Positions 26,818 through 36,967 of a stretch of 64,000 nucleotides of DNA are shown here, one piece after another. The notes beneath the pieces were generated by a model. It saw only the letters and a list, made by a program, of their open reading frames with translations, did not search any database and was not told the DNA's origin. The stretch is from CALVZT01 sp964368755 (GTDB lineage Bacteria > Bacillota > Clostridia > Christensenellales > UBA1242): NCBI GenBank assembly GCA_964368755.1, contig CAYJCR010000004.1, forward strand, positions 41,844 through 105,843, written 5' to 3'. A program made the position numbers and the translations under genes. The stretch's first letter is position 1, and every line of letters begins with the position of its first letter.

Positions 26818-29033
26818 GCCTTGGTTAATACTTTTATTATATTACTAGTTTTTGTTTTACTTGTATTGGGGAGACTAGCTACAACATAATATTCGTAGAA
26901 GTTATCTGGCTGTACTCCATCGTCTAGATATTCAATAGTATCAGATTTGTTAGATATAGAAGCAATCATTGTTTCTATATCTTCATTTTTTCTATATATG
27001 CTATATGACAAATATTTCTTTGCTTCGAATGTTATTTTTGGTACTTTATCTACTTGCACAGAAATATTTATATCATCGATTTTGTCAAATGTATCAGAGT
27101 AAGCAATTGGCATATTATCTTGCGAAAAGTATTTTTTTGTAACATATCTTGACGGGGTAGAACTTGATGCAAGTGCAAGTCTATGATTTTCTGTTAAATC
27201 AAGCATATCAATATCTACCGACCGTATGTTCTTTGGTTTATCAAACGAAATATTTTTGCTACCGACCAATAGTTCTTTTGTCATCATAGTAGGGTAATTA
27301 CTGCCTGTATATTTGCAATTAATGTTATTATGATTGCTAGAAGAAGAAATGAGTGAGCATACTACAATCTCTGGAGTATATGATATATTCCATATACTAC
27401 TATTACCTTCGCTTGTTCCAACTGTGCCGGTCTTGCTAGCAACGGCTAGATTGAGAGAATCTAGATTTTTAGCCGTGCCTGATTTTGCACAATTCTGTAA
27501 CATATCAGTTATTAGGTACGAAGTACTATTTTTCATCACTTGAGTCTTTATTTCTTTGTTGTTGTATATGGTGTCATTATGTTTTTTTATACTACTAATA
27601 AATGATGGCTTGATATAATTACCGCCATTACTCAATGGTATATAACTGGCTGTCATATCGAGCATAGTCAATCCTTTGGTCATTCCTCCAAGTGCTAGCG
27701 AATACCCTTTGTCGTTTTTGTCAAAAGTAATCCCACATTTTGATGCAAAATGTTTGGATCTATCGATGCCAGTAAGTTCAAGGATTTTTATCGCTGGAAT
27801 ATTAAGTGATTGTGATAGTGCCTCTGTTGTAGTAACATAGCCATAATATTTGCCATTAAAATTGCTTGGAGAATAATTCCCAATCGAATATTTCTCATCC
27901 AGTATTGGAGTAGCAGTTGTTATCACATTATACTCAATCGCTGGAGCATATACAAGTATCGGTTTGATAGTAGAGCCGGGTTGTTTGTAGGTATTGAGTA
28001 AGTCATTGTTACTAGAACCCTTGTATGCAACAATTCCACCTGTCTTAGATGAGATAACTAGTATTCCTTTGTCGGTGTTATCAATATTGTAACTTGATGA
28101 ATCTATTATGCTATTTGCTTTGTTTTGATAGTCAGTCGACATATATGTCTGGATAGTATAATTACCTTTGAGTAATTGATTCTCTGTAATTGACAATATA
28201 TCGCAAGCTTCTTCGATTACCTTAGTTATATATTCGTTATTACCTATTATTTTGTTATCTTGTACAATAAGCTCTTCTAATAGGGCAGAATTGTACTCTT
28301 CAACTGAAATGTATTTATCATCTTTCATCTCATTGAGTACGAGATCTCGACGTTTTTTGCATGCTTCTGGAGCAAAATATGGGGAATATGTCGAAGGGGC
28401 TTTGATTAGCCCTGCTAACACTGCACTTTGGGACAAGGACAAGTCTTTTGCTTGTTTATCAAAGTATCTTAAGCTTGCTTGTTCTATACCATATGTACCA
28501 GAACCAAAGTATATATTGTTGAGATATGCCTCAAAAATCTCGTTTTTTGATAGTTTTTTTTCTATATCTTGTGCAAGAAGTATTTCTTTGAACTTTCTAT
28601 TCAAAGTTTTTTCGTTAGATAGATATACATTTTTTGCCAATTGTTGTGTGATAGTCGATGCCCCTTGTTTAATCCTCTTTGCACTTATATTTGTTAGTAA
28701 TGCTGAAACTATTCTTTTGGGGTTAATACCATTATGTGTATAGAACTTTTTGTCTTCGATGGAGACAAAAGCATTGAGCAAATGCTGGGGTAATTCCTCG
28801 ATATGAGTCACAGGTCTATTGTTGTAATAATCGCAATTTAGGGTTTCTCCATTACTATCAAGGATGATGATATTGTTGTCTGCTGTCATAAGTTCATTAG
28901 CACTCCAATCCACGCCACTAAATGAGGAAAATACTCCTAATAGGAATAGTGAAACAACTAATATTGTGCACGCTATTAGTGTGCTGATGGCAATAATTAC
29001 GTACTTAATAATGTTTTTTGTTCGAGTTTTCAT
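26814..29033 (-). CDS. Class A penicillin-binding protein (PBP1A-like)
   Basis: This is a bifunctional peptidoglycan synthase. I start it at MKTRTKNIIKY (29033, 739 residues), just before the membrane anchor (about 9-33). The glycosyltransferase motifs are EDKKFYTHNGINPKRI, GASTITQQLAKN and KKLSKNEIFEAYLNNIYFG. The transpeptidase has GSTIKP (SxxK), SLN (SxN) and ASKTGT (KTG). A C-terminal region of about 110 residues resembles a fibronectin-type or PASTA-like add-on. No Shine-Dalgarno sequence is visible before the ATG. It is divergent from miaB and convergent with the LTA synthase gene, with overlapping stop codons and no terminator between them. Confidence 0.93.
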   Translation of the reverse strand: MKTRTKNIIKYVIIAISTLIACTILVVSLFLLGVFSSFSGVDWSANELMTADNNIIILDSNGETLNCDYYNNRPVTHIEELPQHLLNAFVSIEDKKFYTHNGINPKRIVSALLTNISAKRIKQGASTITQQLAKNVYLSNEKTLNRKFKEILLAQDIEKKLSKNEIFEAYLNNIYFGSGTYGIEQASLRYFDKQAKDLSLSQSAVLAGLIKAPSTYSPYFAPEACKKRRDLVLNEMKDDKYISVEEYNSALLEELIVQDNKIIGNNEYITKVIEEACDILSITENQLLKGNYTIQTYMSTDYQNKANSIIDSSSYNIDNTDKGILVISSKTGGIVAYKGSSNNDLLNTYKQPGSTIKPILVYAPAIEYNVITTATPILDEKYSIGNYSPSNFNGKYYGYVTTTEALSQSLNIPAIKILELTGIDRSKHFASKCGITFDKNDKGYSLALGGMTKGLTMLDMTASYIPLSNGGNYIKPSFISSIKKHNDTIYNNKEIKTQVMKNSTSYLITDMLQNCAKSGTAKNLDSLNLAVASKTGTVGTSEGNSSIWNISYTPEIVVCSLISSSSNHNNINCKYTGSNYPTMMTKELLVGSKNISFDKPKNIRSVDIDMLDLTENHRLALASSSTPSRYVTKKYFSQDNMPIAYSDTFDKIDDINISVQVDKVPKITFEAKKYLSYSIYRKNEDIETMIASISNKSDTIEYLDDGVQPDNFYEYYVVASLPNTSKTKTSNIIKVLTKA

Positions 29034-29076
29034 AGATATAGTATTTGTATTTATTATATATATTACCAAAAGATTC

Positions 29077-29105
29077 TTGATAATATTGACAAATAATTGT
29101 ATAAT
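29077..29105 (+). promoter_or_regulatory. miaB promoter placing the transcription start at the ATG
   Basis: TTGATA (29077-29082), 17 bp, TATAAT (29100-29105). The miaB ATG begins 6 nt after the -10, so a normal start site falls on or beside the A of ATG. Confidence 0.8.
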
Positions 29106-29111
29106 GACAAT

Positions 29112-30437
29112 ATGGAAAAATACTATTGCATTAAGACATATGGCTGTCAGATGAATATACACGAATCAGAGAAGTTAGCTGGGGTGCTCAAAGGCCTTGG
29201 TTATTTGCCTACGGAAGAATTAGCACAAGCAGACATTATTGTATTCAACACATGCTGTATTAGAGAAAGTGCAGAACAAAAAATATTTGGCAATATAGGT
29301 ATGGTCAAAGGATTGAAGAAGAAAAATCCTAATCTAATAGTTGCTGTATGTGGCTGTATGGCTCAAGAGAATGGTACAGCAGAGACTATTAGGACGAAGT
29401 TTCCTTTTGTCAATATTTTGTTTGGCACACACAATCTATATTTATTCGAAGATTATGTCAAGAAATATACAACTTCTCATAGTAGAGTATTTGAAGTATG
29501 GGATAAAGAGCAGAAGATTGTCGAAGACTCAGCTTGCTATAGAACAAGTGGACAGAACGCATGGGTCAATATAACATTCGGCTGTAACAACTTCTGTACT
29601 TATTGTATTGTACCTTATGTCAGAGGTAGAGAACGTAGCAGAGATATGGAAGAAATCGTACGCGAAGTAACTAAGCTTGTTCAAGTCGATGGTTATAAAA
29701 CTATAACCTTATTAGGTCAGAACGTTAACTCATATGGTAATGATATTGATGATCCTGAAGTGACTTTTGCTAAACTACTTGATAGGTTGTGTAAGATAGA
29801 CGGAGATTTTAGAATTAAGTTTTTGACTTCACATCCAAAGGATCTCAACGATGATGTGATAGAGGTTATTGCATCGAATGATAAGATGAGTAAGACGATA
29901 CATCTTCCATGTCAATCTGGAAGCACAAGTATATTATCTGCAATGAATCGTAGATACACGCGTGAGAATTATATACGATTGATCGATAAGATATATGCTA
30001 GGATACCGAATGTAAGTCTCACATCTGACTTCATTGTAGGATTTCCAGGGGAGACTGATGAAGATTTTGAAGATACTTGCTCGCTTGTAGAACATTGTAG
30101 ATACAACAGTATATTTGCTTTTATGTATTCTAAGAGGAAAGGAACTGTTGCAGAAAAAATGGATCATCAAGTGCCAATTGATACCAAAAGAAAACGTGTT
30201 AATCAATTACTTGCCCTACAAAAGAGCATTACTAAACAGATAAACGATCAGTTGCAAGGCAAAGTCGTAGAAGTCCTTATTGAAGGCAAGTTGAAGGATG
30301 GAGTATATTCTTCCAAGACTGATAATGGCAAGACTGTCGAAGTTTTGTCAGTGGATAGCCTTGACAACAACTTTTATCGTGTAAAAATACAGAAAATATA
30401 TAACAACAAGTTACAAGCAATAGTAGAGGAGAAATAA
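29112..30437 (+). CDS. miaB: tRNA-2-methylthio-N6-dimethylallyladenosine synthase MiaB
   Basis: MiaB adds the methylthio group to i6A37 of tRNAs. I choose ATG 29112 (MEKYYCIKTYGCQMN, 441 residues). A longer frame from 29097 begins at a TTG inside the -10 and adds MYNDN without support. The N-terminal UPF0004 domain has KTYGCQMNIHESE, NTCCIRESAEQK and CGCMAQ. The radical SAM core has FGCNNFCTYCIVPYVRGRERSR, and a C-terminal TRAM domain follows. There is no Shine-Dalgarno sequence; the -10 is 6 nt upstream, which points to a leaderless mRNA. It is followed without a gap by mutS and mutL, then miaA, whose product makes the MiaB substrate. Confidence 0.95.
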   Translation: MEKYYCIKTYGCQMNIHESEKLAGVLKGLGYLPTEELAQADIIVFNTCCIRESAEQKIFGNIGMVKGLKKKNPNLIVAVCGCMAQENGTAETIRTKFPFVNILFGTHNLYLFEDYVKKYTTSHSRVFEVWDKEQKIVEDSACYRTSGQNAWVNITFGCNNFCTYCIVPYVRGRERSRDMEEIVREVTKLVQVDGYKTITLLGQNVNSYGNDIDDPEVTFAKLLDRLCKIDGDFRIKFLTSHPKDLNDDVIEVIASNDKMSKTIHLPCQSGSTSILSAMNRRYTRENYIRLIDKIYARIPNVSLTSDFIVGFPGETDEDFEDTCSLVEHCRYNSIFAFMYSKRKGTVAEKMDHQVPIDTKRKRVNQLLALQKSITKQINDQLQGKVVEVLIEGKLKDGVYSSKTDNGKTVEVLSVDSLDNNFYRVKIQKIYNNKLQAIVEEK

Positions 30438-33011
30438 ATGTCTTTATCACCAATGATGCAACAATATATGTTGACCAAAGAGAATTACAAGGATTGTCTG
30501 CTTTTTTATAGACTTGGAGACTTTTATGAGTTGTTTTTTGAAGATGCAGTTATTGCCTCCAAAGCTCTTGATCTAACACTTACTGGCAGGAATTGTGGTC
30601 TTGATCAGAAGGCCCCAATGTGTGGTGTTCCATATCACGCAGTTGATACTTATCTAAGCAAGCTTGTATCGCAAGGTTTCAAAGTAGCAATATGCGAGCA
30701 ATTGACAGAGCCAGCACCTGGTACGATAGTTAGTCGTGATGTAACAAGAGTTGTGACACCAGGTACCGTAATGGAGTCAAGTATACTAGAAGATAACAAG
30801 AATAACTATATTGCTTCCGTATATAAGAACAACAATAGCATTGGTATCGCATATGCAGATATATCTACTGGAGAGTTCTGTGTGTGTGAGTTCGGTAACA
30901 ATGCCTATGTCAAAGCAAATGATTGTCTAGTACGTGTCAAGCCAACTGAGATTATCTGCAACGATGCAATGAGCAATGCGGCAAGTCAAATCAATAGTTC
31001 GAAGTTCGGTTATTTGCCTGTGTTTTCCAAATATAATGACTGGGCTTATAAGTATGAGAATGCATTAGATATGGTCAAAAAGCAACTTAATGTTGATTCT
31101 TTGGCTAGATTTGACTATGCACAAAAATATTCTGCTATATCAGCTGCAGGTGCTTTGATAAGTTATATGATAGATACTCAGAAGCGAACACTTGGACATA
31201 TCAATAGTATTGTCCTTATCAAAGATGCTGAGTATATGTATCTTGACAATACAACGTGTCGCAATCTCGAATTGACAGAAACGTTACGTGAACAGAAGAA
31301 GAGAGGCTCATTACTTGGCGTTATTGATAAAACGAAGACTAGTATGGGTAGTAGACTTATTCGCAACTGGTTGCTTCAACCTTTGCAAGATTCTGATGCT
31401 ATCAATAGGAGGCTCAATCTTGTAGAATTGTTGAAGAACAATCCTATTGTTCTTGACTCTATATCTGACAAGTTGAATAATATATGCGATATTCAACGTC
31501 TTGCAGGCAAGATATCATATGGAAGTGTTATGCCAAGAGATTGCATATCGCTTATGAATTCTCTTAAAATAATTCCTAGTGTCAAAGCCGATATTGATCG
31601 ACTTAATAATACAGAGATTAGTTTATTGTTATCTGAGATGGATAAAACAACAGAGTTGAGTGATTTTATCTCAAAGAGCATCAATGAAGAGAGTCCTGCG
31701 ATATTGAGTGGTGGTGGCTTTATAAAAAAAGGCTATAATTCGCAACTTGATGAATTGCGTGATACATCACATTCTGCACAAAAATGGTTATCTGACCTTG
31801 AGAATGCTGAGAGAGAAAAGACTGGCATCAAGACACTTAAGATAGGTTATACAAGAGTATTTGGTTACTATATTGAGATTAACAAATCTCAGATTGACCT
31901 TGTTCCATACAATTATCAACGTAGACAAACAATTGCCAACCATGAGAGATATATTACGCCAGAACTCAAAGAAATAGAAGATAAAATACTTGGTGCTGAT
32001 GAACTTTCGATCAAACTTGAACAAGAATTGTATGCGAAGATCAAAGAGTATATGATGACACTTGTTAGTTCTATTCAATCTGTTGCAAACGATATCGCTC
32101 AACTCGATTGTTTGTGCTCGTTAGCTACAATAGCACTCAAGAATAACTATTGCAGACCAAATATTAACAAAGATGTTAATTGTATCAAGATAGAAGATGG
32201 TAGGCATCCTGTTGTTGAGGCTATGCTAAGAAGTGAGATGTTCATACCGAACGATACATATCTAACACAGACTGACCACACTATGATTATCACTGGCCCT
32301 AATATGGCAGGTAAGAGTACGTATATGAGACAGGTTGCATTGATAACATTGATGGCTCATATTGGTAGTTTTGTTCCAGCAAAGAGTGCTGACATATGTA
32401 TTGTTGATAGAATATTCACACGTATCGGAGCAAGTGATGACTTGTCATATGGTCAAAGTACATTTATGGTGGAAATGATAGAAGTAGCAAATATTCTCAG
32501 CAATGCTACTCAAAATAGCTTATTGCTATTGGACGAAGTAGGCAGAGGTACATCAACATATGATGGACTTAGTATTGCTTGGGCAGTAATAGAGCATATT
32601 GTCAATAATATCAAAGCAAAGACATTGTTTGCTACACATTATCATGAGTTGACTCAGTTAGAAGGTCAACTTGATGGTGTCAAAAACTATCGCATATCAG
32701 TCAAAGAATATGATAACAACATTATCTTTTTGAGAAAAATTGTTCGTGGTGGAGCAAATAGAAGCTTTGGTATTGAAGTAGCGTCGCTTGCGGGTATAGA
32801 CAGAAAGATTGTAGATCGAGCAAGAGTGATATTGCACAATGTTGAACAAGTTGGACTTGAAACAGTTGTAGCTACAGAATCAACGACTAAAACGGACTCA
32901 AACAATGAAGTAATAAATAGATTGAAGGACCTTGATATCAATACTGTATCTCCTATGGTAGCGTTTGATATCCTCAATGAATTGTCAATGAAGGCAAAAA
33001 AGGGAAAATAA
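30438..33011 (+). CDS. mutS: DNA mismatch repair protein MutS
   Basis: MutS recognises mismatches and recruits MutL. The 857-residue protein has the mismatch-reading FYELFF (within YRLGDFYELFFEDA, near residue 30), the connector and lever domains (CGVPYHAVDTYLSKL, ETLREQKKRGSLLG) and the ABC-type ATPase with Walker A GPNMAGKST, LSYGQSTFMVEM signature, LLLDEVGRGTSTYDG Walker B and FATHYHELT. GAGGAG precedes the ATG, which directly follows the miaB stop. Its stop shares a base with the mutL ATG. Confidence 0.97.
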   Translation: MSLSPMMQQYMLTKENYKDCLLFYRLGDFYELFFEDAVIASKALDLTLTGRNCGLDQKAPMCGVPYHAVDTYLSKLVSQGFKVAICEQLTEPAPGTIVSRDVTRVVTPGTVMESSILEDNKNNYIASVYKNNNSIGIAYADISTGEFCVCEFGNNAYVKANDCLVRVKPTEIICNDAMSNAASQINSSKFGYLPVFSKYNDWAYKYENALDMVKKQLNVDSLARFDYAQKYSAISAAGALISYMIDTQKRTLGHINSIVLIKDAEYMYLDNTTCRNLELTETLREQKKRGSLLGVIDKTKTSMGSRLIRNWLLQPLQDSDAINRRLNLVELLKNNPIVLDSISDKLNNICDIQRLAGKISYGSVMPRDCISLMNSLKIIPSVKADIDRLNNTEISLLLSEMDKTTELSDFISKSINEESPAILSGGGFIKKGYNSQLDELRDTSHSAQKWLSDLENAEREKTGIKTLKIGYTRVFGYYIEINKSQIDLVPYNYQRRQTIANHERYITPELKEIEDKILGADELSIKLEQELYAKIKEYMMTLVSSIQSVANDIAQLDCLCSLATIALKNNYCRPNINKDVNCIKIEDGRHPVVEAMLRSEMFIPNDTYLTQTDHTMIITGPNMAGKSTYMRQVALITLMAHIGSFVPAKSADICIVDRIFTRIGASDDLSYGQSTFMVEMIEVANILSNATQNSLLLLDEVGRGTSTYDGLSIAWAVIEHIVNNIKAKTLFATHYHELTQLEGQLDGVKNYRISVKEYDNNIIFLRKIVRGGANRSFGIEVASLAGIDRKIVDRARVILHNVEQVGLETVVATESTTKTDSNNEVINRLKDLDINTVSPMVAFDILNELSMKAKKGK

Positions 33012-34843
33012 TGGCAAAGATAAATATATTAGACAAAAGTATATACAATAGAATAGCAGCAGGTGAAGTTGTAGAGCGCCCAAGCTCGATTGTCAAAGAG
33101 TGCGTCGAAAACTCTATTGATGCAGGAGCAACCAGCATATCCATTGAGATTGTTGGTGGTGGTATCAAGAAGATTGCTATCTCGGATAATGGCGATGGTA
33201 TAGAATATGAGAGTATTGCCAATGCCTTTTTGCCTCACGCAACAAGTAAGATAAAGACAGCTGATGATTTGCAGAATATTGCAACGTTAGGATTCCGTGG
33301 CGAAGCATTGGCTAGTATTGGAGCCGTATCGCAGACAACAATTATATCAAAATATAAGGACAATGATTTTGGTGGTAAGATAACGGACTTTGGTGGAGAA
33401 ATAAGTGCTCCTGTCGTAGTAGGAAGTCCACAAGGGACTTTTGTAACGGTAGAGAACTTGTTTTATAATGTACCTGCTAGGGCGAAGTTTCTCCGTAGTC
33501 CAAAGGTGGAAGAGGGCTATATAACCAATATTATTGCAAGATTTATTCTCGCCAATCCAACGATAAGCTTCAAGTATACTTCAGATGGCAAGATTGTATA
33601 TCAAACTGTGGGGAAATCTCTCAAAGATGCAATATATGCAGTCTATGGTGCCGAAACCGTTGATAATCTTTTGCAAATAGAATATAGTTATGATAATATA
33701 ACTATATCAGGTTATGTTGCTAAGTCAACATTTGCTAAGCCAAATAAGACATATCAGACTTTAGTTATCAATGGTAGATATGTTATCAATAATATAGTTG
33801 CTTCAGCAGTATATAGTGCGTACGAAAACTATCTTATGAAAGGGAAGTTTCCATTCTATGTACTTCATCTTGTTATGCCATATGATAGTATAGACGTCAA
33901 TGTACATCCTAACAAACTCGATGTGAGATTTGTTAATCAGAGTCAAATATTTGGGGTATTCAGTAATGTTGTCGCAAAGGCAATGATAGAAGCTAACAAT
34001 ATTGTAACTGTGCAGAAAGTCATTGATTTGCCTAAAGAATTGCCTATACTTCCAAGCAATAGCGGTAAAAGTTTTGGCGAGAGCATTCCAACTAATGAAC
34101 CAATTCAACCTATTGAGAAACATATATTACCAACAAATATTAATTTTAAGCAAGAAGAACCAACTCCATTATTTGCTAAGACAATAGCTAATGATGTATG
34201 TTGTGAGCAGAAATCTTTTGCTCAACAATTTGATGCGTCTAGTTTGCAATCGCAACAAACATTGGATATAGATAGCCAAGTTAAGATTATTGGAGTTATA
34301 TTCAATACATATATAATTGTTGAGTATAATGACAAGGTATATTTTATTGATCAACACGCAGGACATGAAAGATTGTTATATGACAAATATAAACTATCTT
34401 TTGAGCAGAATAATGTTGTGTATCAAGATTTGCTATTCCCATATATATTCAAAGTAAACAGCATTGAAAGCGAGTTCCTTAACAAGAATATCTCAAACTT
34501 TGCAAAACTCGGATTCACAATTGAAGAGTTTGGTAACTTGACATATCGTGTAACATCAGTTCCAATGATATTGGGAGATATTATTATTAAAGACTTTGTA
34601 GATGATTGTCTTTCGTCTTTGCAATATATCTCTAAGAATACTGCAAATATAGAGCATATATTAGCGACAACTGCATGTAAGGCAGCTGTAAAAGGTGGGC
34701 AACGTCTTAGCGAAACAGAGATCAAGCAATTGTTAGATAATCTTATCTCTTCTAAGACAGTATTGTTATGCCCACATGGAAGACCTATTATTGTTGAAGT
34801 CAAAAGAACGGAACTAGAAAAATGGTTCAAAAGGATATTGTAA
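33011..34843 (+). CDS. mutL: DNA mismatch repair endonuclease MutL
   Basis: MutL links mismatch recognition to strand incision. The 610-residue protein has the GHKL ATPase motifs ENSIDAGATS, ISDNGDGI, ATSKI and LGFRGEALASIGAV, then a linker (about 330-415). The C-terminal endonuclease domain has DQHAGHERLLYD, matching DQHAx2Ex4E except that the last Glu is Asp, plus ACKAAVKGG and CPHGRP. Such motifs are found in MutL of bacteria without MutH, so it probably nicks DNA itself. It is coupled to mutS by a one-base overlap, with AAGGG upstream. Confidence 0.96.
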   Translation: MAKINILDKSIYNRIAAGEVVERPSSIVKECVENSIDAGATSISIEIVGGGIKKIAISDNGDGIEYESIANAFLPHATSKIKTADDLQNIATLGFRGEALASIGAVSQTTIISKYKDNDFGGKITDFGGEISAPVVVGSPQGTFVTVENLFYNVPARAKFLRSPKVEEGYITNIIARFILANPTISFKYTSDGKIVYQTVGKSLKDAIYAVYGAETVDNLLQIEYSYDNITISGYVAKSTFAKPNKTYQTLVINGRYVINNIVASAVYSAYENYLMKGKFPFYVLHLVMPYDSIDVNVHPNKLDVRFVNQSQIFGVFSNVVAKAMIEANNIVTVQKVIDLPKELPILPSNSGKSFGESIPTNEPIQPIEKHILPTNINFKQEEPTPLFAKTIANDVCCEQKSFAQQFDASSLQSQQTLDIDSQVKIIGVIFNTYIIVEYNDKVYFIDQHAGHERLLYDKYKLSFEQNNVVYQDLLFPYIFKVNSIESEFLNKNISNFAKLGFTIEEFGNLTYRVTSVPMILGDIIIKDFVDDCLSSLQYISKNTANIEHILATTACKAAVKGGQRLSETEIKQLLDNLISSKTVLLCPHGRPIIVEVKRTELEKWFKRIL

Positions 34844-34844
34844 T

Positions 34845-35744
34845 ATGGATTTGTTAATAATAGCAGGTCCAACTGCTAGTGGAAAAAGTAGCCTTGCCGT
34901 TAAATGCGCAAAAGTCTTTAATGGAGAAATAATCTCTGCTGATTCTATGCAGATATATAAGCAAATGAATGTTGGTACTGCCAAAGTGACTGAGGAAGAA
35001 CAGTCCGGCGTTGTTCATCATTTGCTTGATATAGTTGAGCCAGATCAAGAGTTTAGCGTGAGTGATTTTGTTCAGCTTGCTAATTCTGCGATTGAAGATA
35101 TCAAGAGCCGAGGCAAATTGCCTATTATCGTTGGAGGAACAGGATTATATATCAAGGCATTGTTATACGACTACAACTTTGCTCAAACCAACAAAGATAC
35201 AAGTATAAGAGATAAGTATCAAATGCTACTTCAGACAAATGGTGCTGGATACTTACATGACTTATTAGAGTCAAAAGATCCAATTGCTGCTAGTAATATT
35301 CATATGAACGCAACTAAGAGGGTAATCAGAGCTCTTGAGATCATAGAGCAGACTGGACTACCTCTTAACCAAATTCAACAACATTCGCAAGCAAAATACG
35401 ACTATACAATGATTATACTGGATTTGCCTCGTGAAGTGCTTTATCAACGCATCAATGATAGAGTAGATAAGATGCTAAAAGATGGCATTATTGAAGAGAT
35501 GAAACATCTTATGAGTGTTGGAGTTGATGATCACTGCCAGAGCTTTCAAGCAATCGGCTACAAAGAGTTTTTGCCATATATAAACAAAAATCAATCTTTG
35601 GAAGAATGCATACAGAAGTTAAAACAAAATACACGTAATTATGCAAAACGCCAGATTACATATCTCAAGTCATTTGAGAATGCAATGTGGCTATCTCCAT
35701 ACGACGAGTCCAAAATAATGGAATATATAAAGGGAAAATTATGA
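34845..35744 (+). CDS. miaA: tRNA dimethylallyltransferase MiaA
   Basis: MiaA prenylates A37 of tRNAs reading UNN codons, making the substrate of MiaB. The 299-residue P-loop protein has AGPTASGKSSLAVKCA (residues 7-22), ISADSMQIYKQMNVGTAK, HHLLDI, VGGTGLYIKALLYD and the C-terminal FQAIGYKEF with RNYAKRQITYLK. AAAGGA is upstream. It overlaps ynbB by the ATGA arrangement. In Bacillus and many Clostridia hfq follows miaA; no hfq is seen here. Confidence 0.97.
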   Translation: MDLLIIAGPTASGKSSLAVKCAKVFNGEIISADSMQIYKQMNVGTAKVTEEEQSGVVHHLLDIVEPDQEFSVSDFVQLANSAIEDIKSRGKLPIIVGGTGLYIKALLYDYNFAQTNKDTSIRDKYQMLLQTNGAGYLHDLLESKDPIAASNIHMNATKRVIRALEIIEQTGLPLNQIQQHSQAKYDYTMIILDLPREVLYQRINDRVDKMLKDGIIEEMKHLMSVGVDDHCQSFQAIGYKEFLPYINKNQSLEECIQKLKQNTRNYAKRQITYLKSFENAMWLSPYDESKIMEYIKGKL

Positions 35745-36967
35745 TAACTGAACAAATAAACAAATTGATAGTTGAATGTGAATCTATGATCAAGCCTCAA
35801 TTTGAAGAAATCGAAAGAATAAGTCTTGTCAATCAAGCCAAAGTGCTTGGAGCTTTCAAGAAGTTGAAGATTGCATTGAGACATTTTTCTGGTACAACCG
35901 GCTATGGATATGATGATATAGGCAGAGATACATTGTGCGACCTTTATGCAAGTGTATTTGGCGCAGAGAAGGCTATTGTCTCACAGAACATCACATGTGG
36001 TTCACACGCGCTCAAAGTGGCATTGTACGGCTTGTTGAGGCCGGGCGATACTTTGCTTAGTGTTACAGGTAAGCCATATGATACACTTGATGAGACTATA
36101 TTTGGTACAACTATTGATAATGGAAGTCTTAAAGATTTTGGTATAAAATATGAACAAATAGATCTACTTGGTGCTAAGCTTGATAGCGCAAAGATACTCG
36201 AAGCAGCCAAAAAGAATCCAAAAGTCATATACTTTCAACGATCCAAAGGTTATGCTTGGCGTGATGCTATGAGTGTCAAAGAATTCGGTGATATGTTCAA
36301 GGCTATACGCAAGGTTAACAAATCTTCTATCATAATGGTAGACAATTGCTATGGTGAGTTTGTAGAAGAGCAAGAACCAAGCGATGTCGGAGCTAATGTG
36401 GTTGTGGGATCTCTTATCAAAAATCCTGGTGGTGGCATAGTAGCAACTGGTGGATATATTGTAGGTGATAGAGATGCTATCGATATGATTGCTTCTTCAT
36501 ATACTTCACCTTCACTCAAACTTGAAGTTGGCTCCAATGAACTCGGATATAGACTTATATATCAAGGGTTATTCTTGGCTCCACATACTGTAAGTCAAGC
36601 GCTCAAAGGTTCACTTTTGATTGGGGCAGTTATGACTAAACTTGGCTATGATGTTATGCCAAAAGTTGATAGTAAGATGTATGATATAATAAGAAGTGTT
36701 AAGTTCAACAAAAAAGAAGAATTAATTGCATTCTGTAAAGAAATACAAGCCAATTCTCCTATTGATAGTTATGTAACTCCTGAGCCATGGGCAATGCCAG
36801 GCTATACTAGTGAAGTAATAATGGCAGCTGGGACATTCGTGCAGGGTGCCTCAATCGAACTTAGTTGTGATGCTCCAATAAGAGAGCCATATATATTGTA
36901 CTTACAGGGTGGTCTCACTTATGAGCATGTCAAACTAGCTCTCATTGGATGCCTTGAGAAGTTCTAA
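35741..36967 (+). CDS. ynbB: YnbB-like PLP-dependent protein (methionine gamma-lyase/aluminium resistance family)
   Basis: This is a PLP-dependent enzyme of the family annotated as methionine gamma-lyase family or aluminium resistance protein; its substrate is not established. The start ATG 35741 overlaps the miaA stop and has AGGG upstream (408 residues). Visible elements are FSGTTGYGYDDIGRDTLCD near the N-terminus, VSQNITCGSHALKVAL for cofactor phosphate, VDNCYGEFVEEQEP with the ring-stacking Asp, and VVGSLIKNPGGGI carrying the likely Schiff-base Lys. The miaA neighbourhood matches Bacillus. Its TAA stop interlocks with the lexA stop on the other strand. Confidence 0.88.
   Translation: MITEQINKLIVECESMIKPQFEEIERISLVNQAKVLGAFKKLKIALRHFSGTTGYGYDDIGRDTLCDLYASVFGAEKAIVSQNITCGSHALKVALYGLLRPGDTLLSVTGKPYDTLDETIFGTTIDNGSLKDFGIKYEQIDLLGAKLDSAKILEAAKKNPKVIYFQRSKGYAWRDAMSVKEFGDMFKAIRKVNKSSIIMVDNCYGEFVEEQEPSDVGANVVVGSLIKNPGGGIVATGGYIVGDRDAIDMIASSYTSPSLKLEVGSNELGYRLIYQGLFLAPHTVSQALKGSLLIGAVMTKLGYDVMPKVDSKMYDIIRSVKFNKKEELIAFCKEIQANSPIDSYVTPEPWAMPGYTSEVIMAAGTFVQGASIELSCDAPIREPYILYLQGGLTYEHVKLALIGCLEKF

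Noticed and set aside
29097..29111. Longer miaB start (MYNDN-)
   Set aside because: The TTG lies over the -10 region, adds nonconserved residues and has no ribosome site.
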